NCBI RefSeq assembly: GCF_000150955.2
Contig: NC_011674.1
Location: 930,001-994,000 of the forward strand
DNA length: 64,000 bases
Reading direction: 5' to 3'
Source: Phaeodactylum tricornutum CCAP 1055/1
Lineage: Eukaryota; Bacillariophyta; Bacillariophyceae; Surirellales; Neidiaceae
Position numbers and translations under genes: made by a program. Each line of letters begins with the position of its first letter. The first letter of the stretch is position 1. The notes beneath the pieces were generated by a model. The model was not told the origin of the DNA. It did no database searches and worked only from the letters and a program-made list of their open reading frames with translations. Shown piece after piece: positions 54,135-64,000 of this stretch.

Positions 54135-56982
54135 TTACGTAATATCGTCGATGTCAAAGTTCCATGTCTGGTTCGCGTACGCGTACACCAGTAAGAGCAG
54201 GAGCATGGATTGCAATACCGCTCGGGACGATAGACCGTGCTCCTTATCCTCCACAATAGTATTCGAAACGGGTTGTGTGACTTTGTCGACACGTTCCACT
54301 TTATCAACGCCCCCGAAAAACACGTTCAGCCGATCATACGCGTCGATGCGATCGTAAGGAGAATTCGAAAAGCGCTTCAGCTGGTTATAAAAGGCTTTCA
54401 TAATGTTGAGACGCGCCGCATGGCGATTCGAAGTGTTCACAACGATCCAAGGATTGCTGTAACCAATCGAAGAATCTTCCTGATCCGCTACGTGACCAAC
54501 GTAATCCGTATTACGGACAACTTCCGTAAATTTTTCTAAATTCTCTTCGTACTTGTTGAAAGCAATAAAGTCGGTCGGGTCGATGTGAGCCTCAATCTCT
54601 TGCACCCCTTCTCGAAATTGCTCGACACTGTTGGCGTCCAACCACGTGCGCAAGTCCCGTGCAATCCTTTTGTGCGCCAAGCGCTTGCCAAGCGTTCCTG
54701 CAATACTGTCGCGATCGGTCACGAAAAACACCTTGCAAAAGAGCACGCCTTCGGCGCGGCAATTGTAATCGTATGTTCGAAACTCTTCGTACCGTTGCAT
54801 CTTCTCGCTCAGTGTCGCGTCCTGGAAACCGCCGTACACAAAGTCCCCCGCCGGACCCCGATCCCACATTACCGATGCGAATGCCGGGACTTCTTCGTCA
54901 TCGTCGTACAAATCATCAGGGTATTCAAAACGTATCCGGTCCATCCAGGGCTTGGCCTTTTGTTCCGGTGTAGGTGGGCGATTGTGCTGGGCCGTACGCA
55001 CGGCGTACCCACTTTTTTCCAGGGCTTGACAAATAATGCCCCCCGTCGAAGATTTACCAGCACAATCCAATCCTTCCAGATAAAGAATAACCCTGGATGG
55101 AGCCTTTCCGAGTGTTTGCAATTTGGACACCAATTTTGACATTTTTTGTACTTTTTGTTCGATTTCTTTCCATCGAGTATTGTCTCGGCGTTGTTTATAG
55201 GATTGTCGCCCACTACGAATAAAAGCTTTGAGGCTCAATAGATCTTTGGGCGGAGATGCTGACTTTGCCCTTTGAGGACTACGCTTACCCAAAGGCAACC
55301 GGACCGTCCCCATTATCCGGCAAGCATTGTCATAATCCTGGAGCTCACGATCGAATCGCATTTTCAAAGCGGCCCATTCTTGGGCTTGGAAAAAGGCGCC
55401 GGAGTACGTAAAGCCCTTTACGCTGGCTTCCCTAGGTGTCGCGGCATCCAAGATTGTGCCGTCCGACGTGTCCGTAACTCGATTGATGTAAAAGTCGCTC
55501 CTCCGTTCCAGAAGGATGTAGCGTGGCATTTCGTCGAGAATACTTGGACCGTAAGGTGTGATGTGTAGCATGACAATTTGATCCGTTCGTTGCATACGGT
55601 AGACAGCTCTACCACCCGAGCCACTGCCAAATACCTGGAAACCCAACTTGGACAATGCCTGACGCGTTTCTTCGGGATCCATACCGTGTCCGACACCTTC
55701 AGCTACAAGGCGTGCGAGGTTTAAGAGATCGGGGTCGAGATTTGTATCCTGGTACACTCCCGCTTTTTGGTGAAAGTGCATGATGCTTTGGACCGACTTC
55801 CAACGGTAGTTGGCGTACTTATACGTGTTGAAGGTCTAAAGACAGGGCAGGGAACGAATGAGAAACGATCCATAACATCGTGGTATTTGATAGATGCAGA
55901 AACATCCATAGCCACGTGCAGTCCAAGCATAAGTACAAATTACTTACCAATTGACGCCCGAGGCGAGAGCCTTGGAAGGATGCGACGAAAGGAAGAATCG
56001 CTCGCAGAAATCCCATGACCACAACTACGGGACGTGATTGGACAGAAATATACGGTGCAATAACGACGGCGGAAAGGGGAAAGGCGATGAATTTGGCCGA
56101 CCAATCGACGAAATCTCGAGCCCAATAGCGACTACAGCGATTCCCAATAAAGGCACTGGCAAGGGGGGGAAAGAGAAAATACGACAGAGCGATCAGTGGA
56201 GAATTTCATGGCTACCACGCACAACGAGAAGGCTTGCATACTCCAACCGATCAGGCAAGTGTATACATATGCAAAATTGCAGTGCCTTACTTACAATGTT
56301 TCGGCAATCCCGACTTCGTACAAGCGATTGTCGACCTTGGCTTCCCAAGCGCGTGCGACGGCCAAGACGATACGTAGACTTCGCGTGAAGGGGTGCACGT
56401 CTTGTAGGAAGGGTCGGATGGGTCCGCCTTGTCCGATCCGTTTGACCACTTTCAAAGCCTGCTTGGCCTGTTTCTTCTTACTGACATCGTAAGCCTGCAT
56501 CATGGCCCAGTTCAAATCATCGTAACAGAACATGAGACCACCTGCAAGGCGAAGAAGCAGACGACTGGTTTTCCACCAGTGGCGGACTTTATTCAAGCAA
56601 ACACAGCGAGAGAAATACGCATTGTTTTGAGATGTGTGCACTACCAATGTCATAGAACATGAACTGTCATAATCCAAATGCGTGCGCGAATGCAAAACGT
56701 ACATTGGTTCAACTGATATATAAAAAAATTGCGGTGACGTTTCCCACGGCGTTCCGGCGGCAACGTTGGGCTCGTGCGAGGATGTTGGTGCGAATAGTGA
56801 TGCTCCTGAGTGAACAAGGCGTGCACGAGCTCGGCAATTTCGTGTTCGACTTCCCTCGGCACGTAACTAGGCTTACCGACGAGCAACAACTGACGCTCCT
56901 CCCTCGATCCGTCGGCTTTGTTGTACAACGAAACAAAGCCGTCTTCGATTGCCGCAGCTTTCTTGGGATACAACGAGGCCAT
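54135..56982 (-). CDS. PPK2-domain protein with C-terminal membrane anchor
   Basis: Four exons. Exon 4 is 55835-54135, exon 3 is 56155-55948 and exon 2 is 56541-56295; their splice phases agree. Exon 1 starts at the ATG at 56982 (MASLYPKKAAAIEDGFVS) and ends either at 56877 (consensus donor GTAAGC) or at 56739 (weak donor GTCACC), giving 753 or 799 residues. Exons 2 and 3 hold hydrophobic stretches (SAVVIAPYISVQ, FLRAILPFVASF). The catalytic domain is polyphosphate kinase 2 type: Walker A in LEGLDCAGKSSTGG, a Walker B-like VMWDRGPAGDFVYGG, and KRLAHKRIARDLRTWLD. PPK2 moves phosphate between polyphosphate and nucleotides. A last hydrophobic segment (MLLLLLVYAYANQTW) suggests a tail anchor. The membrane and direction of the reaction are unknown. 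Confidence 0.82.
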
Positions 56983-57452
56983 CGTACGGCAGAATGCAGC
57001 GATGGAGTGCGCGTAACGAAGCGATCAACGGGTAGTCTCGGCAAAGGAACGACTCCCTCTAGACGAAAGGAAATGGTCTTGTCCGAGCTTGGAACTTACT
57101 GTTGCATTAATCCTGAGTTTGAGATGTGGGGGTGTCACACGGAATGTAACTATCTGACGGAACGAAACCCGCCAACCGACACAAAACTGCTAGCAATATC
57201 CGCAAAAGATACGCTTCGCTCCCTGTCAGTTTCTTGCCCTACCCTATAATTTTGACATGCCAGTCACGTTTCTTACGGGAATACTCTCGGTGCCAAATCA
57301 TCCCAAACGCGAAACGAGTCGTTAAATGGTAAGTTCGATGACCATGGCGAAGCACTTGCGTTGCGTAGTGGATCGAATGTTCTTTTGAAAATCCAGTGTC
57401 ACTGAAGGATATAGCGCTGGGAACGACACAATAACGAGATATTGCTGCATCC
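56983..57452. other. Divergent intergenic region
   Basis: 470 bp between the PPK2 and VOC starts. A partial motif copy, CCCTGTCAGTTTC, lies at 57221-57233. No supported gene. Confidence 0.35.
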
Positions 57453-58283
57453 ATGAAGCGTGGCCTAGGGACCCTCGTCAATGGTGTCCTCGTCAGTGTG
57501 GCGTTCCTTCCAATCGGCATTGCGTTCTCGCCACGTCCTTTGTTACTTCGAGAAGCCTTACGTAGGACACTCGCAAGCCGACGCTTGTCATGTCCGTTGT
57601 TGCCTCTAAAAGTAACAAAATTGTCGAGAATGGCGAGCGCTGATGCGTCGGACGATTCCACAGTACAAATGCCGCCTCCTCTTGTGCTTCACCACACCGC
57701 ATTGAAAACACGAAACATTACCCGAGCCGTACAATTCTATTCGCTCTTAGGATACAGCGTGACGACCAAGTTTCGAGCTGGTCCCGCTCGTGCGGCTTGG
57801 TTGGAACTGGACAGAGACCCTCTGAGTAGCCACAATGGTACCCATAGAGCCATCAGTGCAGCTGCTACACACGCTCGTCTGGAACTCATTGAAGTACCGT
57901 CGTACGTGCTGAACGAAAGGCCCAATACGCAACATCGTGCGCTGGATTTGATGCAGCGACAAGATTTTCTGGGATACAACCATGTTGCTTTGGATGTGAC
58001 CCGACAAATTCAGTACACCAACTTGCCCGACCTATCATCCTGGATTGCCCGATTGAACGAAACGAGTATAGAGCGGTTCCGCAAAAGTCTGCGGGTGGCA
58101 CTAGAGCCTCAACAGCAAATCATTGGAACAGGTGTCTACGAATTGGCCTTTCTGTTCGATACGGATGGATGCTTGGTCGAGCTGTTGCACCACCAATCGG
58201 AACTGTCACAAACTATTGAATCGGGCTGGGAAGCGTGGACTGGCCAAGGCTTTGTCGGAGTCAATATCAATAGGGAAGAATAG
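57453..58283 (+). CDS. VOC (glyoxalase/bleomycin-resistance) fold protein, plastid-targeted
   Basis: 276 residues. The start MKRGLGTLVNGVLVSVAFLP is a signal peptide ending IAF-SPRP, an ASAF-like plastid site. Two VOC modules are visible: VLHHTALKTRNITRAVQFYS, in which the His after LHHT and the GY of YSLLGYSV are typical, and GYNHVALDVT followed by ELAFLFDTDGCLVELLHH. The His and the Glu in VELL can serve as metal ligands, so the protein could be an isomerase, dioxygenase or glyoxalase. The substrate cannot be told. It converges on the SmB gene. Confidence 0.78.
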   Translation: MKRGLGTLVNGVLVSVAFLPIGIAFSPRPLLLREALRRTLASRRLSCPLLPLKVTKLSRMASADASDDSTVQMPPPLVLHHTALKTRNITRAVQFYSLLGYSVTTKFRAGPARAAWLELDRDPLSSHNGTHRAISAAATHARLELIEVPSYVLNERPNTQHRALDLMQRQDFLGYNHVALDVTRQIQYTNLPDLSSWIARLNETSIERFRKSLRVALEPQQQIIGTGVYELAFLFDTDGCLVELLHHQSELSQTIESGWEAWTGQGFVGVNINREE

Positions 58284-58719
58284 GCTGGGTGGATCTGTTG
58301 TGTCACAGGGATACACACATCTCAAATCCATACACCACACGTCCATAGGCTGTTTCCGTCTTTGCGCGGACTCGTCGCCATTGAGATCCGGTTTCTTTCT
58401 TCCAACGAGTACCATCGGAACGACCATAAAACCAGGGCACGATGAAGCGGTCTCGAACGAAATCTTATTCTACAGCGAAACAACGTCCACTCTTGCCATA
58501 CGGTGTCCACAGCCTAATCGCGCGACATTGGGAGAGCGTACCTACCTAAATACGTCTTTCTAAGCGGTAGCGGGCAAACCATGGTTGTTTGCTCCTTCCG
58601 ATAGCGGTAGGGTAACTTTGGCTTACATAGTTCGTACGTTGCCACGTGCGTTTGTGGATAACTTGTCTAGCCCTCGCCCACAATACGGTAGTCTTCACTC
58701 ACAACAAGTAGAAAATGAT
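58284..58719. other. Convergent intergenic region
   Basis: 436 bp between VOC and SmB stops. A plus-strand ORF overlapping it is a shadow. Nothing else seen. Confidence 0.35.
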
Positions 58720-59399
58720 TCAGTATCGGGGCGGTGGCATACCTCGTCCCATTCCAGGCGGTGGCATACCCGCGCCCGGTGGTGGGGGTGGCGGTGGCGG
58801 AAATGTTCCTCCGGCACCACCAATCCCGTGAATTGGCGCCGCACCCAGCCCTACCGGCGGAGCCCCGGGTGGGGCCATGGAAGGTACACCGCGTCCGGCA
58901 CCCCGAGCCATACCGGGACCGCCCGGTGTCAGTTTTCCCATTGTTGACGGTGGCGGTGGGCCTTCGACGGCTAAACTAACGACGTTTTCTCCGCGAATAA
59001 GGACCAAGCCCAAACTGCGTTTTTCCGTTCGTTCTTCCAGCAGAGCGGCGCCACCTTTGGATTTCAACGTACGGAATTCTTCGGCTTCGGATAAGACGAG
59101 ATTTAGGTGCTTGTCAAACGCAAGAAAGGTTCCCACAATTGACCTTCCATCGTGAAGTGTTACGCGGAGACGGTGCTCGACGTACCGCAATAGCTTACTT
59201 CCCTTTCCGGTTGGCTGTAGAAAACAACGACCAAAGCCGAGTGTATACGTGAGAGACAGGGTAAGGCCGAACCACAAAGCATTCCAATTCCAGTTACCGT
59301 ATAATTCTTTGCGGAGCAGCAATTTAGCGAATATTGCAGCTAGGTAAAGATGTACGCATTCTCTTTTGTTGCACTCGCACTCGCACTCGCACTCACCAT
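58720..59399 (-). CDS. SMB: SmB/SmN core spliceosomal protein; start codon alone in exon 1
   Basis: 165 residues. The ATG at 59399-59397 is followed at once by a GTGAGT donor; the 182 bp intron ends CTACAG and exon 2 (59214-58720) continues PTGKGSKLLRYVEHRLRVTL. So exon 1 codes only the first Met. The Sm1 motif is LHDGRSIVGTFLAFDKHLNLVLSEA in outline and Sm2 is RSLGLVLIRGENVVSLAVEG. The C-terminus is Gly/Pro-rich with GRG sites (methylated in other SmB) and a Pro run. SmB is part of the seven-member ring on U1, U2, U4 and U5 snRNA in the nucleus. The frame is open upstream in the intron. The intron contains a hexamer GCACTC repeat near its donor (59371-59394). Confidence 0.9.
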
Positions 59400-59776
59400 G
59401 GTCTTATCTATCTCGGGTAAACAGAGTGTAATTCTGTAGAGGAACCGAGTCCTCGCTGTCTCGCGGTTTGCCAATTGTAGTAGATTGGCACTCGATCCGC
59501 TTTGCGAATGACGGAGATCAATTCCCGAGCCGGTAACGATTCCGTATTCTAGACTCCATTCCCGTTTCCGACTGCGTACATTTTCACTGTCAGTCTCGAA
59601 TTTACTGTGATTCACGGAAGTTCGAGACCAAATTTCTATATTTACGTGACATCGCATCACCTATTATTTGAAGAGTTCGATCCTTGTGGCAGTGTTCGGA
59701 CCATGGCTGTCGTGCCTCACACTAAGCTGCGCCAATTCCAATTCCTTGTTTTACCGTTTCCAGTATACTACTCGGA
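59400..59776. promoter_or_regulatory. Divergent promoter region SmB / mARC
   Basis: 377 bp. It holds two copies of the recurring motif, TTCACTGTCAGTCTCGAA at 59583-59600 and TTTACTGTGATTCACGGAAG at 59601-59620. No gene was found. Confidence 0.5.
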
Positions 59777-61041
59777 ATGGACTTTTTCGAAGAAGTACTG
59801 AGGAAAATCGGAAACAGGCCTCTGCTGATTTCTTCGACGATCCTCGCGATTGTCTTCCTTGCGAATCGATTGTTAATTGTCCGTGCCGTTTCAAGCATTG
59901 CCAGTCGCTTGTACCTACATACCTTCGTCGTAGGTGCTACGCACAATCCAGACGAACCGCAAATTACCGTGAGTGGTCTCTATATACACCCCGGTACGTG
60001 TTGCCATCGCAATGCTCTACGAACGTTGTATTTTTCGAACGGCATACAGTAATTCCAAAAGGAAATGCTCACCTTAATCAACCCGTCGGCCTTCCTTCTT
60101 CCAACTCATCATCTGCAGTCAAGTCACTCCGACCCGTCTCCGTCAAATTTGCCACCTTGGATACCAAAGGATTTGTCGACGACCGTCGATACATGCTGGT
60201 AACACCGGCACCGCTTCCCGCGTGGGGTTCTTTCGGATCCCACGATCCGACCCACCGCTTCTTGACGCAGCGGCAGTGTCCGAGTCTGGCCACGGTGGTG
60301 GCGGAACTCCAAGACGGAACGCTTCGTCTTTCTTCCTTCAAATTGCCGAATGAATCGGTAAGTATTTCCGTGACTCCGCTACCGGGAAGCGCGCTGTATC
60401 GAGCCACTTTGTGGAGCGATATGGTACAAGTCCGAGACATGGGTGAACAAGTCGCCGCATTTATGCAAAAGTTGGTCAATCAAGACAATGCAATGCCGGA
60501 CGAATTGAAAGATTCCGTACGTGTCGTGACGCAAGATAGGCGAGATGGCCGTATCGCGGACGACAAGTACGTGCCGGCATCGGCGCGAACATCGACCGGC
60601 AGAACTCCGTCGGTGGCACTCACTGACGGTTTTCCGATTCTGCTGGCGTGCGAAGCATCCTTGGACGAATTGAATCGTCGGCTCCAACAAAAAGGCAAGG
60701 GGAGCCTGCCGATGAGTCGGTTTCGTCCCAACATTGTCCTTTCGGGAACGATGCCGTTCGAAGAAGACCATTGGAAAGTGATTGCCATCGATGGAGTATT
60801 GTTTCATATTGTTAAAGGCTGCCCAAGATGCAAACAATCCTGTACGGATCAACAAACGGGTGATGTCACGGATGAGCCCTTGGCAACCATGGCTGAGTTC
60901 CGTGCCTTGCAACCCGGCAACAAGGATAACCTGTACTTTGCCCAAAACGTATTGTCCGCTCCAGGCTCGAACAGGAAGCGCATTTCCGTCGGCGCCCGTG
61001 TGCAAGTGCTTCAACGCGGTGATCCCGTGTGGGAAGAATAG
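59777..61041 (+). CDS. mARC-type molybdenum enzyme (MOSC domain)
   Basis: Exon 1 (59777-59993) and exon 2 (60119-61041) join in phase 1 across a 125 bp intron (GTACGT..TGCAG), giving 379 residues. The N-terminus has a hydrophobic anchor (LLISSTILAIVFLANRLLIV). The splice makes SGLYIHPVKSLRPVSV, the start of the MOSC_N barrel, followed by GFVDDRRYMLV. The MOSC domain shows FRPNIVLSG, WKVIAIDGVLFHIVKGCPRC, then KQSCTDQQTGD, where the RC cysteine is the likely molybdenum ligand. mARC reduces N-hydroxylated compounds using cytochrome b5 electrons on the outer mitochondrial membrane. It converges on the DHHC gene. Confidence 0.92.
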
Positions 61042-61284
61042 AAGATTCGTTAACCGGGAACGCCATTTCTGCACTCTTTGTTGCTTGTTTGACTGCGAAA
61101 CGCGTGGACTCGTGGCTGCGGTCGGACTCTATTCCGGCACACATGGTATTGTAACCGAATACTGACAAGGAAGTGGGTGTGGTCACGTTTGGAATAGCAT
61201 AGCCCCACACATTCCACGTTTCTATAATGTGTTACTTTTTATGAATTTGTGGCATACTGTTCGTTTCTGCTCACCAAGCCAGTT

Positions 61285-62378
61285 CTAAAAGACGCGAGGA
61301 CCCACAATGGTAACCCAGACAATGGCGTAGATTAGATACGTTAGCCAGGATAGATTGAAACGAACAAAGTGTGGGAGATTGCCTTTGCCTATGCAGGTTC
61401 CCATCCAGGCCTGTTTGGAAGGAAACGTAAACGTGACGTAAGGTAACGGCAAGCAAAGGATGGTGAGGACGAAAGTCTCGTCAAAAAAGGCTTAATTTCA
61501 CCGCCGGCATTCCAATGTCCGGCCATTGCTCTGTAACGTACACAGTGATGATCAAAGCCTGCCACGCACACGTTACAGTCGGGACAGTGTGCCCCGTCCG
61601 GAGGTTGGTACTCTTGACAAAAGTCACACCAACGGTGTTGTCGAGTAACGTTGGTCCCCCGATCGGCCGACAGAAGGACCACGCCGGGATCGCGAAAGGC
61701 GGTATTGCCCAAGTGGTAGGTTACGACCATCATCCAAAGAGCACAAAGGCCGGCCGTCCCGACCCCGATTTCTCGCAGACTAACGCGTATAAAGTGCACA
61801 GACGCACCGACAAGCAAGGCGAGGACGACTGGGGGTCCAAACGTGTGTGGTCCCCGGATGCCCCAGCCAGTCTGGTACAAGAGTCGCGGTGCAAAGATCC
61901 GCATGTTACCAACGGTTTGGGCGGGAGCGCACCAACCAGGCAGCGGGTCAATATCGGTAGCAACCGTGTTTGCGCCAGCAACGACGAGAGTATCGGTCGG
62001 GTGTAAAAGTCGTTGCATGTCGTGAATTTCTTCCTCCTGTTCGTCTTCTTCATCCAGGGTATCTTCACTTTTGGAGGCTTTTATTCTCGTGGGAATTTCG
62101 TGTGTTGCGGCATTGCTGTCCTCCATTTCGATTTCCAAAGCTTCGATAGTTCGACGCAGCGGGATACGACGATTCGCTTCCACGTCGTCGTTGTCATCAT
62201 CGTGAGCAGCAGTCGGTATGGTGGTCGCGGGGACGGAGTCACCCCCAGTGAGACTCGTGGATTGCGCAGGCGTCTCCGGTATCTGCGCTTGGGTGGGATT
62301 GTTTTGTTCGTGGGAGGCGGACACCATGGCACCGGCTGTCTCCGCTGGGGGGTTGGTGTACGTCGTTTCTTCCGGCAT
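61285..62378 (-). CDS. DHHC-type protein S-palmitoyltransferase
   Basis: Exons 62378-61542 and 61410-61285 join in phase 0 across a 131 bp intron (GTACGT..AAACAG), giving 320 residues. The splice falls inside the active site: CVAGFDHHC at the end of exon 1 and [11 protein letters not shown] at the start of exon 2. The zinc-binding cysteine-rich domain is present ([20 protein letters not shown]). The N-terminal 130 residues are acidic and disordered. Two membrane segments precede the domain ([31 protein letters not shown]) and one or two follow ([15 protein letters not shown]). The C-terminus is very short. The enzyme attaches palmitate to cysteines of membrane proteins. Confidence 0.9.
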
Positions 62379-63160
62379 GGTGTATGGGAAGAATAGAGAC
62401 GCCTGCTGTTCAATTTTTGTGCTTTTTCTTTGTTCTCGTCGAGTATATGCGTGACTACAGACAGTGAACTCTTCGACTTATTGTGAGCGACGGTTGGTCA
62501 CCTACCTACCTACCTACCTTTTTCTGTCTATCTGTCTGTCTATCTATCTATTGCCGCAGTTGCTGCTACTTCTCGGATCATTGTGTGGTGCGGATCGTAT
62601 CTTGGGCGGGCAAGTTTGATGGAGTTGTCCAGTGTTGGGACTTACAGCTATCACTGTCAATCATACTACCCTCTAGCTACCTAGTCGTAGTTAGTAGCAA
62701 CTACGACGGTACGAAACGAACCGATCGAACTCACCGTCCACGGGAAGAAAACCGGGCTTAGTGGTGCCCGTTGATTTGCATCACGTTTGGGTGCCGTCGT
62801 GGATTCTGTACCGCTACACAACTTGCCGTACTGTAGGATGCGGAATCGTGATATCCTTCGGACTCACAACTCAGTAATATATGTGTCGTACACGACATAT
62901 ACCAACTCATCGAGTGCGATGGAGAGGGGGGGGGGGTATTACGGTAGAGGTACCTCACAGTCACCTACTTTCCTGGTACCGTACGAGTCCAACTTCCTCT
63001 TGATCCCAGTGAGCCCAGCGCATACAGTTAAAAATGCAAAACTACTGTGAGTGTGCCGGGTAGAAAGAGAAACCGCAATCCACACTCCACAACCCGCAAT
63101 TCTTGTGTCTTGTTAGTAAGTTCGTTCTAGGTGAGTGTTGCCGGCAAAACAAGCTAGACA
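62379..63160. promoter_or_regulatory. Divergent region DHHC / COQ9 with microsatellites
   Basis: 782 bp. It holds GACAGTGAACTC (62460-62471) and TCACTGTCAATC (62651-62662), both copies of the recurring motif, a CCTA/TCTG/TCTA tetranucleotide tract (62501-62551), an inverted repeat TGTCGT-AC-ACGACA (62884-62897) and a run of 11 G (62926-62936). No gene was found. Confidence 0.5.
62501..62551. repeat. Tetranucleotide microsatellite (CCTA, then TCTG/TCTA)
   Basis: About four CCTA units, a T-rich break, then TCTG and TCTA units, upstream of the DHHC and COQ9 genes. Confidence 0.9.
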
Positions 63161-64000
63161 ATGGTGCCAAAGGGCCTCGTCCCATCGCTGGCGGTCTACC
63201 GTACGGCATTGGGTCTCGTACGGAGATCCGTACGCTCCTCTACGTTGTCGAAGCCGTTGTCGACACTAACGTCTCGAGGATACGCAAAAGGGATTCGTAC
63301 GAGACAGCGAGACGCGGCTCGAGCAACGTGCAATGCGTATCCCATGCGGGACATTCCCGTACGGCGGGCGATGCGGCACAGTTCCACCTCCACTTCCGCG
63401 GAAACGACGGACACATCCGACGGCGACGATGAGTCTTCGACCTTCGGAATGCCAATGCGTCACCAAATCTTACGAGCTTCATTGGCCCAGGTCCCTGCGT
63501 ACGGCTGGACACGGGATGCCGTGGCGGCAGCGGCGGCGGAGGAATCGTGTTCCGTGGCCGTCGCGGGGCTCGTGGATCCCTCCGAACTCGTCCAGTTCTG
63601 GATGGATGATTGTCGTCAGCGTTTGCAACGAGACTTGGCGGTACTCGCCGAAACCGAATGGAAGTCTTTCGCAAATCCAAACAACAACAATGCTACAAAA
63701 TTGCGGGATCGGGTGGCGACGGCTTTGCAAACACGGCTCGCCTACACCATTCCGTACTTGCAATCGTCGCGATGGCACCAAGCCATGGCGTTGGGAGCAA
63801 GACCGGACAATGTCTGGACCACACGACTGCAAATCGAGCAACTTGTGGAAACCGTCGCCGACGCCGTGACCGTGGACCACGGAGAGGGTGACAAATTGCC
63901 GGCTTGGTCCGAGCCGCAAAAGCTGGGACTCGGAGCCGTGTACGTTGCTGCCGAACTGCATATGCTCGCCGATACGTCGAACGACTACGCCGATACCTGG
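63161..64000 (+). CDS. COQ9: COQ9, ubiquinone biosynthesis lipid-binding protein (5' part)
   Basis: From the ATG at 63161 (MVPKGLVPSLAVYRTALG) the frame stays open to the last base (280 codons) with no stop, so the gene is cut by the window's end. The first 70 residues are Arg-rich with no acids (RTALGLVRRSVRSS), a strong mitochondrial presequence. The COQ9 core follows: RASLAQVPAYGWTRDAVAAA, ELVQFWMDDCRQRLQRDL, IPYLQSSRWHQAMALGARPD, IEQLVETVADAVTVDHGEGD, then LGLGAVYVAAELHMLAD and the family's final DTW. COQ9 binds a lipid precursor and helps the hydroxylase COQ7 in ubiquinone synthesis at the mitochondrial inner membrane. Confidence 0.9.
   Translation, partial: MVPKGLVPSLAVYRTALGLVRRSVRSSTLSKPLSTLTSRGYAKGIRTRQRDAARATCNAYPMRDIPVRRAMRHSSTSTSAETTDTSDGDDESSTFGMPMRHQILRASLAQVPAYGWTRDAVAAAAAEESCSVAVAGLVDPSELVQFWMDDCRQRLQRDLAVLAETEWKSFANPNNNNATKLRDRVATALQTRLAYTIPYLQSSRWHQAMALGARPDNVWTTRLQIEQLVETVADAVTVDHGEGDKLPAWSEPQKLGLGAVYVAAELHMLADTSNDYADTW

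Noticed and set aside
57239-57661. 140-codon minus-strand ORF opposite the VOC gene
   Set aside because: It is a shadow of the VOC 5' end with no domain.
59640-59690. T-loop-like AGTTCGATCCT as a tRNA
   Set aside because: No acceptor stem, D-arm or anticodon arm could be paired around it. Other GTTCGA-type strings in the gaps failed in the same way.
59668-59776. Longer start for the mARC protein in the 457-codon ORF
   Set aside because: That ORF uses a different frame before the splice; the frame from 59777 gives the anchor and the MOSC_N start SGLYIHPVK.
61389-61541. Apparent frameshift inside the DHHC active site (reads DHHCV then unrelated residues)
   Set aside because: A GTACGT donor directly after DHHC and an AAACAG acceptor at 61411 restore [11 protein letters not shown], so this is an intron.

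Overview
The window looks like nuclear DNA of a pennate diatom, most likely Phaeodactylum tricornutum or a close relative; this is inferred from gene content, not from a database match. Genes are dense (about 30 in 64 kb, on both strands) and have no operons. Introns are short, GT-AG, mostly 80-340 bp. Several predicted proteins start with a signal peptide followed by a diatom-type plastid motif (an ASAF-like site with F at +1), as in ferrochelatase, the IGPS-like protein, the type II NADH dehydrogenase, NAXD and a VOC protein. I saw no viral or LTR element, tRNA or CRISPR.

Layout. 1-6.2 kb: end of an unknown gene, a two-frame membrane protein, CTF8, a fucosyltransferase-like type II membrane protein and a nucleolar RRM protein. 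6.8-16 kb: small secreted protein, plastid ferrochelatase with an LHC-like tail, ubiquitin C-terminal hydrolase, a secreted cystatin, a DUF1295 membrane enzyme and NAD(P)HX dehydratase. 16-28 kb: IRE1 with an added C-terminal CCCH zinc finger, a coiled-coil/WD40 protein, an RRM protein, RNA polymerase III subunit RPC8, a TMEM14 protein and a polytopic membrane protein. 28-31 kb: a decayed SV2/SVOP-type transporter and the largest gene-free stretch. 31-44 kb: zinc-finger protein, tandem tyrosyl-tRNA synthetase, protein kinase, GT31 glycosyltransferase, MCM6. 44-64 kb: degenerate IGPS-like protein, a BtuF-like/DUF5522/Dph6-like fusion, histone H2B, an unknown two-exon gene, plastid NDH-2, a hydrolase-like protein, membrane-anchored PPK2, a VOC protein, SmB, mARC, a DHHC palmitoyltransferase and the 5' part of COQ9.

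Most genes are unrelated housekeeping or organelle functions. Functional themes are DNA replication and cohesion (MCM6, CTF8), transcription and RNA processing (RPC8, SmB, RRM proteins), plastid redox and tetrapyrrole work (ferrochelatase, NDH-2, NAXD), mitochondrial quinone and molybdenum enzymes (COQ9, mARC) and ER stress (IRE1). Many gene models are two- to four-exon genes that I assembled by matching splice phase to reading frame.

The points most worth a second look are: the IRE1-CCCH fusion; the three-domain BtuF-like/DUF5522/ATP-pyrophosphatase fusion; the IGPS homologue that has lost catalytic residues; the double-length TyrRS with several possible starts; an SmB gene whose ATG forms the whole first coding exon; and a repeated motif, TGAC(A/T)GTGA, often followed by CGAA or CGG, in many of the upstream regions.
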